Shown here one piece after another: positions 49,200-62,130 of a stretch of 64,000 nucleotides of DNA. Source of the DNA: Anseranas semipalmata (taxonomy: Eukaryota; Chordata; Aves; Anseriformes; Anseranatidae). The translations under genes and the position numbers were made by a program. The DNA is taken from positions 6,445 through 70,444 of the forward strand of contig VXAA01002243.1 of assembly GCA_013399115.1 (NCBI GenBank), read 5' to 3'. The notes beneath the pieces were generated by a model, which did no database searches, was not told the DNA's origin, and worked only from the letters and a program-made list of their open reading frames with translations. Numbering within the stretch: the stretch's first letter is position 1; the number at the start of each line of letters is the position of its first letter.

Positions 49200-49360
49200 C
49201 AAAAGATTGTCTTTTAATGCTTTTTGAATATAATTTTTTCTCGGCTTTAGTTGTAGCTTTGCAAGACGTTTAAGCAATTAGAGCTAAATATTATATTAAA
49301 TTTGCTTGCCTTCCTTGGAAATATTCTGCTATTGATATTTGCAAGAGCTTCTATGCACTT
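49200..49360. other. Weak candidate conserved non-coding element
   Basis: Contains CAATTAG (49275-49281), a retained CpG in AAGACGTTTAAG, and GCAAG words near both ends. There are no simple repeats or transposons. It looks like the AT-rich conserved elements of gene-poor vertebrate regions, but no alignment is available. Confidence 0.2.
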
Positions 49361-50578
49361 AACTCCTATTCTCTTGAGAATCCCAGCAGGTACATATCTA
49401 CATATTCTGGTACTTCAATAATAATTGTGTGAACCTGTATAATAACTGAATTTTCTTAAGCAGAAAGAACTTGATTTGGGTAGACTATGAGTCTCAAATG
49501 GTTAGCTTGTATCACTAATTATTTTTATTAGTTGACTAGCTGTGACTCTCTTATTCTTTTCTGTCTTCTAACCCAAGATTTAAAAATTCCTAAGTGACTA
49601 TTGTTGATTTAAAAAAACAAACAAACAAAAAAAATCAGTCTATTATGTTACTCATGATCCTTTAGCAGATTACATTGCAAATTACAAGGAAAGCTTTGAT
49701 ATTATGTGTATATGTTTAGATAAATAACAGCCATACAGAGGTAACTTGTAAATTCCTACAATAATTTTCCATGACTTTGCAAGTTCTAGTAGTTGCAAAT
49801 ACTGATTCAGGAACCTAGTAAGTGTCTTGTATTTGTTGAATTAAGCTAGGCTCATTCTGGTCTAGCATCTAGGAGGTTCTTCTGCAAAAACTTTTCCAAT
49901 ACTTAAGAGTAACAAAGTGAGCTGGAATAAAGGGCAGTTAGAAATATTGGTGCACCAATTATAGCATAACCCGGGCTAGATTTCAAGAACATCTTCATTG
50001 TGTTTATAGCTAATTGACCTGCTGAGATCTTTGGAACATTACAGATGATAAACACTGTATGAAATAGTTTTAATTGACGTATTCTTTTACTTAAACATAT
50101 TCAGTTAAAGTGACCATTACATAGTTTCTAAGATATATCATTAAACTGGGCCACTATTTTCAGTGTTGCTAAAAATGTAATGTACATCTGATCCTATTTG
50201 CCTCAACTTTGGCTAAGAAATTGTAGCTTTAACCTTGAATATTTTGGTCATAGATAATGACAAACTAGGCAGCCCTATTTTTTGTGGCAATTGTTAATGC
50301 CCGTGAATATCTTGTGTTACACAGTTTACTGTTAAATTCTGTGTGTGTTTTGATAAATACTTGACTCTATGTCTTAGTTTTGATTTTATTTTCCTCATAA
50401 AATCTGATGTCTTTGCTTTCTACCTAGTTTCCACTCATTTCTGTGACTAAATGTTTCAGTTAAGGAAATATATTATCATTTTCACGATTCTGGTAGCATT
50501 ATCTCTCTTCTTGCAAGAATTAATTTTAGAAAACAGTTTTCTATTTTTATTGTCTTAGTGTAGTTGTTTAGGTGTCGT

Positions 50579-50600
50579 CCCCCACCCCACCCCCACCCCC
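50579..50600 (-). other. Perfect G-quadruplex motif on the minus strand
   Basis: Four C-runs of 5, 4, 5 and 5 bases (50579-50583, 50585-50588, 50590-50594, 50596-50600) are separated by single A bases. The minus strand therefore carries four G-runs with one-base T loops. This meets the strictest quadruplex rule (four or more runs of at least three G, loops of one), and single-T loops give the most stable parallel folds known. The + strand could form an i-motif. It stands alone in AT-rich DNA, away from any CpG island. Confidence 0.85.
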
Positions 50601-52830
50601 AAAAAATGGAAAGAGATGATTTTCGTCTTAACAATGAGCTTTCCAGAATTATAAAATAAACTTCTTGCAAGAATTTCTTTGGCTTTCTATTAATACCAGT
50701 TATGTCACTATGAGTCACGTGAGAAAAAAATAGTTCCCAATTTTCAAGAGTAACAACCTGAAATTCTGAAGACATTTCCAAAGATTGGAAGAAAAGCAAT
50801 GCTGTGCCAAAACTTAGAAAGTGTAAATAGAAATTATCTACTTAGTGATAGTTCTGTCAGTCTGATTTTGCTCCCAAGAAAAACAATGGAATGGTTCAAG
50901 CTGGACTCAGTAATGAAAAATAAAGGTCAGCAGTTTAATCAATGAGGTTCATCAAAAAATAAATAAATAAACAAAGGACAAATACAAGTTTTTATTATAC
51001 CAGTAGATGGCAATGTAATATATTTCATTTTTTAGGAGACATTTTATTAAACTAAATTAGACTAGAAAACAAACACTGCAAACATTTAATTCATTACAAT
51101 TGATGGACTTACTGTTTTATTTTGAGGTATGTCAATATGTAACTCTGGAAAGGTTTGTTTCTTCTTCATGGGCTAGAACTTGATCTTGATGAAATTAACA
51201 CTTCTACCTGTGAACTGGTAGAAAATACATACACTACTAATAAACTGGACAAGTAAAATCAATGGTGTAGTGAATCACCAACTAAAATTGAGCTACATTG
51301 CCTGGGAAAGCTGTAAGCCAGCTAAAAATGTGCATTTCGTCTAGCTAAATGAGAATTCATCTATCAGAGAATAAAGCAAATAACCCATACTTGCAGACGT
51401 GGCAATTCTAAGAAATGATTTGAGTTTTATGGAGGATAATCAAATAAAGATGAGCTTTCAGAACAGCACTGTCACCAACAGGGCTAACATGCTGTGTTAG
51501 AGTAATTGGGGACTATAAGCTTACGCTGACTGTGAGCACAGCTGTGAGAAACACATGAAAACTCAACTGATATTAGCATAACTTGTAACAATAAATAATG
51601 AGAAAAGGAGTATGGAAAGCATATGGATAAATTGGACTCATCCTGGAAAATAAATAAATAAGTAAATAAATAAAAGGTTCGATCAAGGATTATGTTAAAG
51701 TAATAGTGGAGGAACCATATCAGACCACCAAACCAAAAAACATCTCCCACCCCAACATGTATGAGAGCTCTGAGCTGCCTCCTCTCCTTTCTTATGTGTT
51801 GGGAAGCTCAGACACCCTCCTTGGTCTTACTGGATGGAGTGGGCTCACTGGGCCAACGTGGCAGCCCAGAGGGACCAGGCCAGACATCTGGCGGGCTTCT
51901 GGCATCACATTGACAGAAGATGCTTTGTCCTCTCCTTGTTAAACTTTCTCCTTCATCTGTCGATTTGCTTATTTCAAAGAAAAGTCAAAGACACTTTCTG
52001 AAACTATACTTTATAGATTTTTTTTCTGAAAATATTTCAATTGTATTTTCCATACATAAGTCCCACAGTACGTTAAAGATATTTTTTGGTGGATTTTGAA
52101 GAAAAGGAGATAGAATAACCTTTGTAGTTCTATCTCTGTATTTAGAAGTGATGTGACTGCAATACAGATGCTGTACTCACTTTCTGGCAGTCGCAGTGCA
52201 AGGAAGGAATGTTGCTACTTTGGTGAAGATTTCTAGAAGATCTACAAGGATGGTTAAAAGACCAGAAAATAAACAATTCCATCAAGCCTTAGGAAGACAT
52301 GCAATTAAGACATGTAATATTATCACAAAATAAAATTACCTGTAGGTATTTGATAATATTGGCTTATAAATACTTGTGGCAATAAACATGTGTAACAGCA
52401 GAACAAGGTATAACAAAGCGTGGTGACAGGGTGAAGGAGAATCTACAGAAATTCAGAAATGTGAGAGGGAAAGGAAAAAAAGAAAAGAATGAAGCAGAGA
52501 ATCTCTCAACTGTTGCAGTCTTTTTTCAATTATGAAAAAATGTTAAAATCAAGATAATTTCTCCATAAAAGATATGTCTTCTCATTCAAACTATATTAAT
52601 TATAGGATATACATTGGCTTTTGTCTTATGGAAGCTAATGTTATGCTGTGGCTTCCTCAACTAAGTATATATTAAGCTCTAAACAAGACTTTCACAGTAT
52701 CTAAACTAGTATTGGTTAAGGTCTATAACCCTAGAAAGTACACTCTGTTACAGAAGAATGGAACCAAATAAAACATTTCATCTTTAATTTATATCCTTCA
52801 CATTAGTAGTCTAAATTCAGTCATAAGTAC
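50601..52830. other. Non-coding stretch
   Basis: AAAT runs at 50958-50975 and 51648-51674 are the only repeats. The 51706-51942 frame is slightly GC-rich but encodes nothing recognisable. Confidence 0.55.
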
Positions 52831-52832
52831 AG

Positions 52833-52945
52833 TCATAGAATCATAGAATCATCTAGGTCGGAAAAGACCTTCAAGATCATCACGTCCAACCATCAACCTG
52901 ACCTGAGTCCCATCACCAAACCTTGTGCTTGCACAGTACTTCACA
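52833..52945 (-). mobile_element. CR1 LINE 3' end fragment
   Basis: TCATAGAATCATAGAATCAT, then CTAGGTCGGAAAAGACCTTC and AAGATCATCACGTCCAACCA, then CCATCACCAAACC. This is the complement of the CR1 tail, untranslated region and part of the ORF end. Two octamers are intact, so this copy is among the less decayed ones. It is truncated after about 110 bases. Confidence 0.92.
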
Positions 52946-54006
52946 ATGAAAACACTGATGTCTGCCTCATTTAGACCCACTAAATACTCCTCTGAATGAA
53001 ATAGGTGACTGTTCAGTCTAACCTGTTGAATGACTCATTTGGCAGAATGGATTGACATAAGCTGCACTGGTAAACCATTTACTTGCACAATAGTCATCAT
53101 TATTCTGAAGTCATACAGGCCAATTCACTAATCTTTATTTCAAATATACTCGAGAATTGTTCTTATTGATGGTCACATCAATTTAGAAGGCTAAATCTTA
53201 TTTTTACAAGTTCTTTGCACTCTAATCCTCAGAGGAATTTAAGTCTCTAACAGCTATTAGTACAACACAGATGTAATGGGGTAATTATGACTAGTTCGTA
53301 AATGAATTACCATACATCACTGTTGAAAATACGATTTAGCCATCCTAATCACTTAGGCACCACCAAGCATATGCAAATCATGATCTTAAATTCTGTTCCT
53401 CAGCAGTACGAATCCAATGAACTGCATAAGGTGCAGAACTGTGTTTGTGAGTATGAGTGGGTTGAAGGTTCTTCACTTAATCACCAGCACACCACCACCC
53501 ACTTCTTTCCGCTCCACATTAGGAGAATGCCAGCCCCCCCAAACTGGGTCCATCTTCACTTTCTTGTTCATGCATGACACTATAGACTCAAGAATATTTA
53601 GCTAAGCAGAAAAAGCTTGTAGATGTCTGCGTCAGGAAAAAAACTATAATCTATATAACTGCATAATCTGAATTTGAATTTCGTATGCTTTGAAAATTCC
53701 ATGCCAGAAATACTAACTGAGTAAAATTTTCCATTAAAAACATTTCTTCAACAAAAAGTTCAGATTGAAGACAATTGCAGCATTTTTATACATTAGTGTT
53801 GAAACTTGATACTGTGGCTCTTTTCTAAGCAAACCATTTTAAATGTATTACTTAAAGGATATCTTGTTTATACATATATTTTTTCATATTTAACAAATGT
53901 TTTCTAAAGCTTGAAATGTTACCACTTCTCCTACTATATTTTTTAGCTATCAAACTATAATTCTTTTTTTTTCATTGTTCAGATCTATACTAAATTGTTC
54001 TTGCCT

Positions 54007-54034
54007 AAAAAAAAAAAAAAAAAAAAAAAAAAAA
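54007..54034. repeat. Poly-A run of 28
   Basis: Uninterrupted A28 followed by CACTCATTTCC. No retrotransposon or retrocopy body is recognisable on its left. Confidence 0.95.
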
Positions 54035-54514
54035 CACTCATTTCCCACCTTTACAAGGGCACNTTCCAGAAGCTAATTACTTCCTTCTTCATGAAGTATA
54101 AATAAGAGCTTAATTCTTCCATCTTCATCCAGGTAGATTAATCAATTTACTAGTTGCTGTAGTTTACCAGTAACTCTTATTACTTGGAGTTATTCCTGTA
54201 TGTTTAACAAGTTTTTCCTGATTACATTCATTTTAACATTTTTCACTATGAATCCAAGAGTAAATTTTTTCAGCATAATAACAAACTTTTACATATGCAT
54301 TATCAACTTCTTCAGAAACAGTAGCTTGTTAGTCTATTTGCCAGACTGCAGAAAAGTTTAGAGCTGTATATATGTGAACTGTATTGACTGAAACTTTAAG
54401 ATGTGATTCAGGTCACCATTATAAAGAAATACCTTTGTCTGATGTGATGCAGATCCATACTTTCTACTTATCTATAAGAAAGGGTTCATAACCTTAAGGG
54501 GGCTCAAATCTCCT

Positions 54515-54575
54515 ATTGGACAGCCATACAATATTCCTGTATGAATGTATTGGACAGACATACAATATTCCTGCA
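54515..54575. repeat. Tandem duplication with 34-base period
   Basis: ATTGGACAGCCATACAATAT with TCCTGTATGAATGT (54515-54548) is followed directly by ATTGGACAGACATACAATAT with TCCTG (from 54549). Only one mismatch separates the first 26 bases, so the duplication is recent compared with the surrounding decay. Confidence 0.9.
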
Positions 54576-56011
54576 GTATTCCTGTTTCTTTCATCTAGGA
54601 ATGAAACTCACATGCAAGTAACTTGTTGGTCTTCTTAGTCCCACTTCTAAAGAATAAAAGAGCAAAGGCCAGGTTCTGAAGTCCTTATTCATTAGATTTG
54701 CAATTTGAATATACTTGATAGCATTGCAGAAAAAAAAAAGTGCCAGAAGACCAAAGCAGAGTCCTTGTCATTGATATCCTCATTAGATCCAACATTAAAA
54801 GACATGTTATTTGGTGGGGAGGAAAATAAACAAAAGGAATGTTGTCACTGTGGTTTGGATTACTAGAGTTATTAGAAACACTTTCCAAGACAGAATAACA
54901 TTTCTGAAAGTGAAACAGTTTCATTGGCAATTTGCAATAATCTTATGCTTTTACGCTGTTATTGTCACTCTACAGAAGTCATTATGAACCATTTCACCCA
55001 TAGCCCTTCACCAGAAGACTGTCTGATAAAGCAATTGTCCAGAGAACAAAGAAAGTAAAAATTAATGTAAAGCTGCACATAGTTTCACTACAGAAAGAAA
55101 CTCACCATGCTCAGGTAACCTGGCCATTCTTCTGTCCTTGATTCCATCACCTTCCATACAGGTTTTAGGAGTCAGGATTTATAGGGAGGCTATTCAGTCC
55201 AGTCAAGCTGTTTTGACATGATATGATGCATGGTGGCCTGAGATTGACAGGTCCCCTACTGCAAGATTTTTGAGGCTTCAGAAGTTTTGCACATTCTGCA
55301 TTAGAATGGAAGTAAAGCCTTCAGAAGATTTACAGAAAAGAAATCTCAGTGATAATTCCATTTATGATCAAAAAGCTCTCCTTTTTCTTGCAACTGTTCT
55401 TCTTTCCCTTCACAATAGACTAGAGACTGTATGGTGAATTGCAAAGAACTTTTACATTGAAAATATTGCCAAAACCAGTATCACTAAGGATATATCATTA
55501 TCAATGGGACAATATTTTGTGATTATTTTTTTTTTTAACTGAAAGTGTTCTGCCTGAACATTTGATGAATTAGACAATAATCCCAGGTGCTTTGACAGCA
55601 CAGAGCCCTAGACAGGTCATGACAGTAATTAGCAAAAACATAGTAAGATTTGTGAAATTTTGCTCTAAGATTACTCTGTTTGTAATGACTTCATAAGTAA
55701 AATAGTATCAAATATATCTCCCTTGTTGGGCTACAGGTGGTATTGCAGCCTGTCTGCCTTGTAGTTCATTTTCAAAATGCCCAAAGGTAACAACCTCAAG
55801 TGGGAGCCCTCAAACTCTCAGTTTGGACATAATCTTAATCACCTGAAGAGACTTCCTTACAGCCATTAGATTCATCATGTGTCTCTTCTTCCTCATTTCC
55901 TTTCTCATTGCAAATTGCCCACTTTGGTCAGAAGTGGCTGACAAATATGCATGAATAGCGTTTGTGGTCTGGAGATTCAGGCCATTCTCCCATTGCTTCT
56001 AGGAGACACCT

Positions 56012-56270
56012 GTGAACCATGCAGCCTTTGCATCGGTCCTGTATATTTACTGCTTCAGATTACACTGTTGTAATTCATGCCGCAAGTTGAATTCCTGTGG
56101 GGATGAAAACTGGTGTAGACTTGAGCCATTTTGCAGCAGTGTGATGTTTTATAAATGCATTAATTTGTGCTTCAAGATCTCCATTCTTTGCCTTTTGTTT
56201 TTAACATAGATATTTTGTACATCCATTTATCAAATAAAGTGCAAGGTTTACTTGTGCAAAGTGTTTCTTT
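56012..56270 (+). terminator. Candidate polyadenylation site at the end of a 3'UTR-like stretch
   Basis: A TGTA word (56217-56220) lies just before the signal AATAAA (56233-56238), which is followed by CTTGTGCAAAGTGTTTCTTT and TGTCTTTG, a GU/U-rich stretch at the right distance. These are the three parts of a vertebrate poly(A) site: UGUA, hexamer, downstream element. The sequence to the left is less AT-rich than average and has no frame of note, as in a 3' untranslated region or non-coding RNA. AATAAA alone is common here, so the combination is the evidence. No upstream exon could be found. Confidence 0.3.
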
Positions 56271-56639
56271 CTGGCACTTGTTTGTCTTTGATACTGCTGC
56301 AACGGACATCAGAAAAGACACCTGCCTTTTTCAGATTAGGAAGGGCTGCTGGTAGTTGATCTGTGACAGGATCCTGCTTTTGAAAGCTGCTTTCCGCTTA
56401 AGTGCCTAAAGCACTGGGTACATTAAGTCTCAAGATATGCTGCTGGGTCCACCTTCTCTCCCCTGTCCAAAGGACACTCTAGTGTGAAATGCAGAAGTTA
56501 GTAACATGGATGGGGTTTACTGTTACACTTTTGTTATACTTGCTTTATTGCTGGGGTCTTGGCCTCAGTAAGTCAGCTTGCTGAGCTTATAATGTGAAAA
56601 TTATGGTCAGAGATACCCAAACTCTGCCACACAGCATTT

Positions 56640-56662
56640 TTTTTTCTTTTTTTTTTTTTTTT
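56640..56662. repeat. T-rich homopolymer tract
   Basis: T8-C-T14 run. It explains the Lys-rich reverse frame here. Confidence 0.9.
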
Positions 56663-57176
56663 CAATAGGTCTCGATAAATAAATAATTTATGTTTTAAAA
56701 ATTCAAAATTTTTACTTTTTGGGGGGAGTGAAGGTGCTTTTTTGGTCTTCAGATAATGAATGTCCATTGAGTTTAGTGGGAGTATACAGGAAAGCATATA
56801 ACAAGAAAGTCACCAGAATAGAGGCCTTAGGATTTGGTCCTTTACAGCCCCTATTGTTGCACCACCATTCACAAATCATTTTAAAAATCACTTCAAAATG
56901 AAATAGCAGACTGGGAATGTGAATTAATAAGATCTTGAAGTTTAATACCCGATAAGAAACCTGACTTTATGATGAAGCAGAGAAAACTAACCGTGCAGAG
57001 GATGTAAGTACAGCATACGGTCTTTCCCAAAGCAAGAATAACAGCAAATCCAGATAATTTGTACCTCATTTATCCATATCACTATTTTTTTATAAGAAGT
57101 AGGATAATCAATCTTAAAGTGTATGCACATCCAAAATGAACAGATACATTCTTAGACAATTGAATATATCTGGCAA

Positions 57177-57193
57177 TATATATATATATATAT
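57177..57193. repeat. (TA)n microsatellite
   Basis: Eight TA dinucleotides. Confidence 0.9.
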
Positions 57194-57599
57194 TTGCAGT
57201 AATAATTTGGTAAACTGGTAAAATTCAATTTAAAGGGAAGAAATTTGTAAATGTATTTAGATTGTTTGTATCAGAACAAGTCAACCTGCAGAAAAGGTTG
57301 ATCTTTCAGCAAGTGAAAAGAAAATTTGGTCTGAAACCTGTGCTTTCACAGGATCAATATTAATTCTTGCTGATTAAAAATTGCTGTTGCAGATATTTTT
57401 TTATTTCTTTTTCCTATGCTAAGTAGTGTCATTACCACAATCTTTTCCATTGCATTTATAAAATCTTCACAGTAAATTGATAATTTTTTCATGCTATTCT
57501 GAACAACTATAAAAGAATGTGTGATCAACCTTTGTACTGAACTGATCAGAAATTCATATTATAAAAAATTAGATTTTAATTAGTTCTTTCAATAGTTTA

Positions 57600-57830
57600 T
57601 TTCTGAAATTTGTTGCAGATAATCAGTTGCCATACTAATGTAGCCCAGCAATAATTAACATTCAGCTTTCTGGCACTAATCACCGGAATCATGGCTCGCT
57701 TCCTAGCATTTAGGGCAGCCCTTGGAAATAATGTGATAAACCACTCAAAAGCATTCAACCAATTAGCGTGCTTGGATGAGTGAGCTTTCCAAGCCATCTG
57801 ATTTTAAAAGCAAGTGCCTCATGCTGTGGA
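57600..57830. other. Candidate conserved non-coding element
   Basis: This is a high-complexity block in low-complexity DNA. It contains TAATTA (57652-57657), CCAATTAG followed by CGTG (57759-57770), CACCGG and AATCATGGCTCG, and several retained CpGs. A minus-strand frame (57597-57797) stays open across it, but the peptide has no recognisable domain. Word content and CpG retention fit a developmental enhancer better than an exon. Not verified by alignment. Confidence 0.3.
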
Positions 57831-60800
57831 ATATTCTCTGTGCAGAATATCCTAAAAGGTTGTTACATTAAGTGATGGGGATGGAGAAGAAAACTGTAAT
57901 CAGAGTGTATTAACCTTAGAGAAGATTCTGCTGGTCAGTCAAAGAAAACCTATGCTATTGTTAAATAAATAATAAACAGTAGAAACGTCTGGAAGAAAGT
58001 GTCTAGTTCTAGCTGTGAATTTTTCTGTCCATTCTAAATGCTTGTTAGCATAAAGATGGTAACACACATGTAATGTGTAGATACTATCGTTTGGCTGCAA
58101 TCAATATTAACCTTTCAGAGTGTTTTGTTGTATCAAGGCACTTTTTAAATTTTAGTTTATAAAATTATACAGCATTTCCTTTGTGCACACTGTCCATCTT
58201 GTTTTGCTTACATTTTAAGAAGTTCAGAATTTATTGAAATTTCATGTTCTTCTTAAAATTTGTTATTAAAGATTCATATTTCATTGACAAAATATCCCAT
58301 AAGATTTAGGAAATTTTTTCAACATGTTCACAAGATATAAACATGACAGAAAATTCTTGTTGGTTAATGAATTTCATGAAATAAATTAATAGATATATTT
58401 TTTTTCAGTGTCAGTTAAATTTGCTTACTGTATTTTTCAGTAAAAATCTATTTTTTCAAACTCTTGATGTTAAGCAGAACCTACAAATGATGACCAGTAT
58501 GTTCTAAGGCAGATTTTACCTAATGTGAGTAGGAAAGTGTCTCTACTGATTTATACATTTGCTCATTTTTAAACACCAACAGTGTTGACATAAAACTGAG
58601 ACAATAAGATATTTCACTATTCAGTTTACAGCCTAAGCAGTGCATAGTACTCTGTAGAAAATCCAGATTAAAATGTTATTTTTGATATTTTCCTAACGTA
58701 CTTGGAAATCATTAGTCTGCACTCGAGTAGCAGAAAATTAGTCAAACAATGCATTAATAGAAGAAACTGAATGGTTTTAATCTAGATGATGAAACACATT
58801 TATTTAGGTCTATGCCTTTTTTTTTTTTTTTTTTTTTGCTTAAAAATAATATATATGCATATGTGAACAGCTTGGTTTTGTTTCTTCATAAAACACACAC
58901 ACATACACAAATGCCTTGCAAGATGTTTTGTATAACGAAATATTTCATGCATGCAAAAAATGTTGACTTTCTAACATGTTCTAATATTTCTTATTTCTTC
59001 CTGTTAATTTATAGGATTTGTGAGACTTTTTAACAGTTCCTTTAAGAATTTGGAGATCTTAGGGTCAAAAGGGGTAGAAATGTGCAAAAGATTAAATCAT
59101 ATCAGTAGGTGTGACTTTGCCTTTCATTTATATGGCCTTGTGATCCTAAACTGTAACCCAGCTATATATCATGAATTTCTAGATCTGTAAGACCACACTC
59201 ATCTTACTGCATGCAGAACTGCCTCCCACATCCCAGGTCCAGATTTCTTGCTTTCATCAGGTGTTGGAGCAAGATCTGGGTGTCATCAAGTCACACCCAT
59301 ACTCACACACCTTTGTTTTCATGTGAAGAAAATGCGCGTACACACTAGGGACAGGAGCTACCGCAGAACATCTTGAAAGTTACATCTAAACACAGCCTAT
59401 GCCACATATGCCCATGGGAAGGTCCTTTTTTCTCTATGATGAGAAGAAAAGTAAACGGGGGGAAAAGGCAGAACTCTGTAAGCACATACCAAGTGAAATG
59501 TGTCATGATCTCTCTAATACTACTGTGGCTAAAAAGCCCCAGTATGCTCCATTTTCAATCAATCAGTATAATTAGTGTTAGGTGCTCTGAGCAGCAGTGT
59601 TTCTTCCAGTTTTTCTGCCCCTGATACAACGGCTGAATTTCAGAGACCATCTATAAGTTGCACTAGCTTCTGTCAGACTCCACATCTTCAGAGAATTACA
59701 CCACGGGGAAGCCCAGAATGCCTCTTTTGCACTCCCCAGCTGCAGACACCAGTCTGGGTACTGGTGGCTTTCACTGTGATCCTTGTGCCTGCAACTGAAG
59801 TCAATTAACTTCAAATTCTGTTTTAAAGAGAAAGCTATAATAGATTTGAAAGAAATGCTGGTAAGGAGCTAGAATGTGGGATGCCAACATACAGTTCTTT
59901 CGATAGACCTTATATTTTGAGAGGTAAGTTTAGTGACGGGGAGGTGGAGACATTTACCTTCAGCTCCTGAAAACTACAGTCTTTGCTAACTGAAGCACAG
60001 AAGAGATTAATATTGTCAAGGAGCTCCCTGAGATGTAGGAGATCAAGGAAAATATGCAGAACATTTCTTCTGTCCTGTTATCGAATTTCTGAAGAAGCTA
60101 TCATCAAACAAAAAGTAGGCAACCATGTGAAGAAACTTTTTGTTGTTGTTTTTAAAAAAGAACCTCCTTCCAAGAATTACAGAAAAAAAAAAAAAAGCAT
60201 TAGGATATTCATAAAGCTATAGTTTTCTTTTGTCATTAATTCTAGCTTCCTGAAAGACTGATCACACATCTCTTCATCACAGGAATCCACAATGAGATTC
60301 CTACCTGGAGGTACCAGCCAAGTCCTCTTGCCTTCATCATGACCCATGTGGCGAGTCTTTTTCTGCATCTGATAAGAGCATTGAATGGCCTAAGACATAT
60401 TCTTTTTCCTGAACCTTTTCTCAATCAGTCCTGCAGAGCAAAAGGAGTATGTGTTACAAGGCTTCCTCAGCTCCTAACATTGTTTTGATTAATTTCTGTC
60501 CCTTGTGTGCACTTGTGCGAAGGAGAAACACATGGGTCTGCTTTCCTACTTTAATCATCCCAATCAAGGCACCCCTTTGATCAACATCACAAATCACAGT
60601 ACATTGCATATTCTACAACAAAAAAGTGCAGGGTGTGCTGTAGATCGATATCCAAATGGCACATGAAAGATCTAGAGTACAGATCAAAGAAGAGAATGTT
60701 GCTTTTTGTCTGGTCAGTAGTCTTGTGTAGTAGTGTATTACTCCTTTATGTCTTTGGCTAACAAGGCTTCTGGAAACAGACTGACTCAATGAGCTCCTGT

Positions 60801-61000
60801 GGGAAACCCCCCCCTTTTTTTTTTTTCTTATCAGTTTCATCTGCTGGCTATTCAGAAAACTATCATGCAAGCCTTTTATTGTCTGTATTTTCTAAATCAA
60901 TAACAAAATAGCTGAAGAAGCATTAAAATATGAACACACATAAGGATTACCTGAAGCTGTCACTGTGCTTTGGGTCACAGAACCTCACTTCTTAGCCCAC
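57831..61000. other. Non-coding stretch
   Basis: T-run at 58817-58837 and short CA-rich words at 58892-58910. 59.2-59.8 kb is less AT-rich and has overlapping frames on both strands without domains. No gene could be supported. Confidence 0.55.
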
Positions 61001-61059
61001 TAGGTACTTACAGATGGCTTCCATTGCTTTGGTGCTTAAGACCTCAGTGTAGACATCCT

Positions 61060-61165
61060 CACAGCTAGCACCAACCCCTCTGGTGTGGCAGGGAAGTTCT
61101 GCTATTCCCTTCACAGATGAGAGTCTTAAGAATATAAAGCTTAAGACCAGCACTAGTTTCTTTTT
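61060..61165 (-). mobile_element. MIR-like SINE remnant (weak)
   Basis: The + strand reads CTATTCCCTTCACAGATGAG, then AGTCTTAAGAATATAAAGCT and TAAGACC. The MIR complement has TATCCCCATTTTACAGATGA, GGAAACTGAGGCACAGAGAG and GTTAAGTGAC. Only one block matches clearly, so this is the weakest of the four MIR-like calls. Confidence 0.28.
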
Positions 61166-62051
61166 GCCCTTTCCTCTCTGCAAGGCATGCTGTGCTATGC
61201 AAGGATGCCACAATAGGTCCCTCTTGGCACTCTAATCTAAGTATCAGCAAGTCTGTTCCTACCACGCAGTTGTTGATTAGCAATTAGTCCCTTTGAGGCT
61301 CTTCTGAAAATTAAATACACGGTCCTTCTATTCAGTTCAGTTTCTTCCAAAGCATTTGAAGCTTCCTTTTATGCTAGTAAGTATTTTGTGTTTTGTTTTG
61401 TTTAATTCTTATTATTGTGAGGTGGGTTTTTTTTTGGCTTTAGCTTTTGTTTTGTTTTTACTTAACAATCCTGTGCTTTCTTTCTCTTTTGCACATTTTA
61501 AACTTTACAGACACAGATGGTCCACTCATATGTAAAGTTAAGCACATGAAACATCCTACTTGCATAAAGTAAAGCGCATGCATAACTGTTTGCAGAATCA
61601 GGGCTTCAGTGCGCACATCATAAATCCAGAGGGGGCTTCCCTAACCCTGATGGGCAGCCATACAAGCTGGCATGTAAGGAGACATCAGACACTCCTTTCT
61701 TGCCTTTCAGGAGTGGTCCACATCCCAAGGCACATATCTGTTTGGCAAAAAAAGAAAGCAGGCATTTCTTCCTGTTTGTGTTTCTCAGATTGAGACTGGA
61801 GAATGCATATAGAGGCACAAGTGACATATGCCAGGTGGACAGCAGTTATTTTCATTGTGGCCATCAGGGTGCAAAGCAGGACTGGATGGTGACTCTCAGA
61901 ATTAAATACTCTACTTCTCCTGGGGTACTCAGCAGAGAATGAATAGTCAAATAGTACCTTGCCTTGGTGTTGCACAATCAACATGACTACTGTTGGATTC
62001 ATCATTTCATTCAGTTGGGAAGAGATAAGAAAAAACAAAGTACAAAAAGAC

Positions 62052-62130
62052 TTTTTTTTTTTTTTTNNNNNNNNNNNNNNNNNNNNNNNNNNNNNNNNNN
62101 NNNNNNNNNNNNNNNNNNTTTTTTTTTTTT
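62052..62130. other. Assembly gap (52 Ns at 62067-62118) inside a poly-T tract
   Basis: T15 on the left and T12 on the right bound the Ns. The missing part is probably a longer T homopolymer, or a short sequence lost at it. Two long open frames (185 and 192 codons) that cross the Ns are artefacts of translating the gap. Confidence 0.97.

Larger units (their letters stand above)
44821..50575. other. Repeat-poor AT-rich stretch
   Basis: Only simple repeats are visible: TTTGG units at 45421-45446, CAAA units at 46262-46284, an AAAAC/AAC tract at 48421-48463 and an AAAC tract at 49612-49633. No exons or transposons could be identified. A possible conserved element at 49.2-49.4 kb and a FOX-like inverted pair at 47.02 kb are listed separately. 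Confidence 0.55.
52946..56010. other. Repeat-poor AT-rich stretch
   Basis: Holds a poly-A run of 28 (54007-54034), one undetermined base at 54063 and a 34-base direct duplication at 54515. No exon was recognised. The overlapping forward frames near 53302-53605 include a CACCACCACC run and show no domain. Confidence 0.55.

Noticed and set aside
51677..51700. GGTTCGATC word as a tRNA B box
   Set aside because: No A box at the right distance to the left (the sequence is an AAAT microsatellite) and no cloverleaf could be drawn.
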